A stretch of DNA of 6,750 nucleotides, taken from NCBI GenBank assembly GCA_003224665.1, contig QHZM01000031.1:1-6750 (forward strand), written 5' to 3'. The notes beneath the pieces are model-generated. The model saw nothing but the letters and a program-made list of their open reading frames with translations, did not search any database and was not told the origin of the DNA. Position 1 is the stretch's first letter, and each line of letters begins with the position of its first letter. The position numbers and the translations under genes were made by a program. The DNA is from Acidobacteriota bacterium. GTDB taxonomy: Bacteria; Acidobacteriota; Terriglobia; UBA7540. Positions 6,068-6,750 of the stretch are shown in pieces.

Positions 6068-6750
6068 TCAAATGTACTTTGCGGGGCTCCGAGGCGTCGC
6101 GCCCTCCGAAGGTACAAATTCCTCTTCCTTTTTGGGCAGGATCCAGTCTTTCTCCTTCATGATGGACGCGAGAACTCGGTCGTCCTCCGCCGAAGGCATT
6201 ACCGTCGGCAAATATTTCTCGTACTCTTCGGCTGTGAGGGGTTCCCCATCCAAGGTGAAGTGCTTGCCGGCGTGCTGCCCGATCTGCCGGTTGAATTTCA
6301 GGTCGGGCACCTTGAGTTTCGGCCGGTCTTCGGGAATCGATTTGTTCAGGAGGTCCGTCAGCTTCTCGACTTCCTGGTGATAGAGCTCGCGCGCGGCTTC
6401 GTTCAGGCCTTCTTTGTTCGGATCGCCTCCGGCCGCACGCTCGTTGTATCGCCCCTTGAGCCCCCAGACGTAGGCCCAGTGCGCCGAGGAGGAATGGTCC
6501 GTCCCGAAAAGGTCGAAAGAAGTCGGCAACCATTTGTTGAAATACTTTTGAATGATGGACGTCGGGATGAGTCCTGCTTTGAGGATGCGCATCAAGCCGT
6601 TGTTGCCGGTGCCGAGGTGGAACGATTCCTCTTTGAGCATCGGGATCATGCTCTGCGCGAGCGGCAGAAAACCCGAGTAGGAGAGCATCGTCAACTGGAA
6701 TTTCCCGTCGCGGTCCACAAACTGCGTGTAAGTGAAAAAGTCGAGCCAGT
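6068..6750 (-). CDS. boxB: Benzoyl-CoA 2,3-epoxidase, oxygenase subunit BoxB (C-terminal part)
   Basis: The last 226 residues of a BoxB-type protein; the gene runs off the right edge and its start is not in view. BoxB is the diiron oxygenase that, with reductase BoxA, converts benzoyl-CoA to its 2,3-epoxide in aerobic benzoate degradation in the cytoplasm; BoxC then opens the ring. Seen: an FFTYTQFVDRDGKFQL helix, then a metal-ligand motif KEESFHLGTGNNG (E-x-x-H, codons at about 6628-6617), and the highly characteristic YFNKWLPTSFDLFGTDHSS and SAHWAYVWGLKGRYNE. A charged tail ends SPAKYI and TGA. The full family length is about 470 residues, so roughly half is visible. The GTG at 6718 is an internal valine codon, not a start. 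Downstream on the same strand lies a crotonase stub, consistent with a benzoyl-CoA catabolic operon. BoxB-like paralogues acting on other CoA esters cannot be excluded. Confidence 0.88.
   Translation of the reverse strand, partial: WLDFFTYTQFVDRDGKFQLTMLSYSGFLPLAQSMIPMLKEESFHLGTGNNGLMRILKAGLIPTSIIQKYFNKWLPTSFDLFGTDHSSSAHWAYVWGLKGRYNERAAGGDPNKEGLNEAARELYHQEVEKLTDLLNKSIPEDRPKLKVPDLKFNRQIGQHAGKHFTLDGEPLTAEEYEKYLPTVMPSAEDDRVLASIMKEKDWILPKKEEEFVPSEGATPRSPAKYI

Noticed and set aside
5586..6380. 264-codon plus-strand open frame across lacD, the crotonase stub and boxB
   Set aside because: Antisense to three recognised minus-strand coding regions, Ser/Arg rich, no domain; a typical shadow frame in GC-rich DNA.

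Overview
The window looks like chromosomal DNA of a GC-rich soil bacterium. Acidobacteriota is the best guess: a TIGR03118-type secreted protein, a DUF2182/DUF1326 pair, a LacD-type aldolase and a BoxB-type epoxidase lie close together with loose spacing. This is inference from gene content only; no marker gene is present. Nearly everything is on the minus strand. The exception is the left end, which carries a plus-strand regulator in visibly less GC-rich DNA (27 G/C of 60 at 781-840, against 43 of 60 at 4921-4980).

Layout, left to right. (1) 25-882 (+): an XRE-type helix-turn-helix regulator. (2) 883-1091 (+): a broken remnant of a trypsin-fold serine protease with a one-base frameshift in a T run. 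It stops at the 3' end of (3) 1093-1169 (-): tRNA-Arg(CCT). (4) 1170-1651: no supportable gene, only weak inverted repeats. (5) 1652-2800 (-): a secreted TIGR03118-family protein, probably a beta-propeller. (6) 2801-3162: an intergenic stretch with a 14-bp palindrome and a terminator-like hairpin. (7) 3821-4624 and 3163-3795 (-): a two-gene operon of a DUF2182 membrane protein and a DUF1326 protein, both rich in possible soft-metal ligands. (8) 4751-5767 (-): a class I tagatose-1,6-bisphosphate aldolase-like protein (LacD family). (9) 5837-5965 (-): the first 42 codons of an enoyl-CoA hydratase (crotonase), truncated. (10) 6068 to the window edge (-): the C-terminal half of BoxB, the oxygenase subunit of benzoyl-CoA 2,3-epoxidase.

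How they relate. BoxB and the crotonase stub are probably the downstream end of an aerobic benzoyl-CoA (box) degradation cluster whose last gene has been cut, leaving lacD directly behind it. The DUF2182/DUF1326 pair is a recurrent partnership of unknown function. The regulator and protease remnant sit on the 3' side of a tRNA gene, where integrating elements often insert. I do not see a clear new system. The most useful leads are the truncated crotonase, the frameshifted protease next to the tRNA, and the Met/Cys-rich membrane pair.
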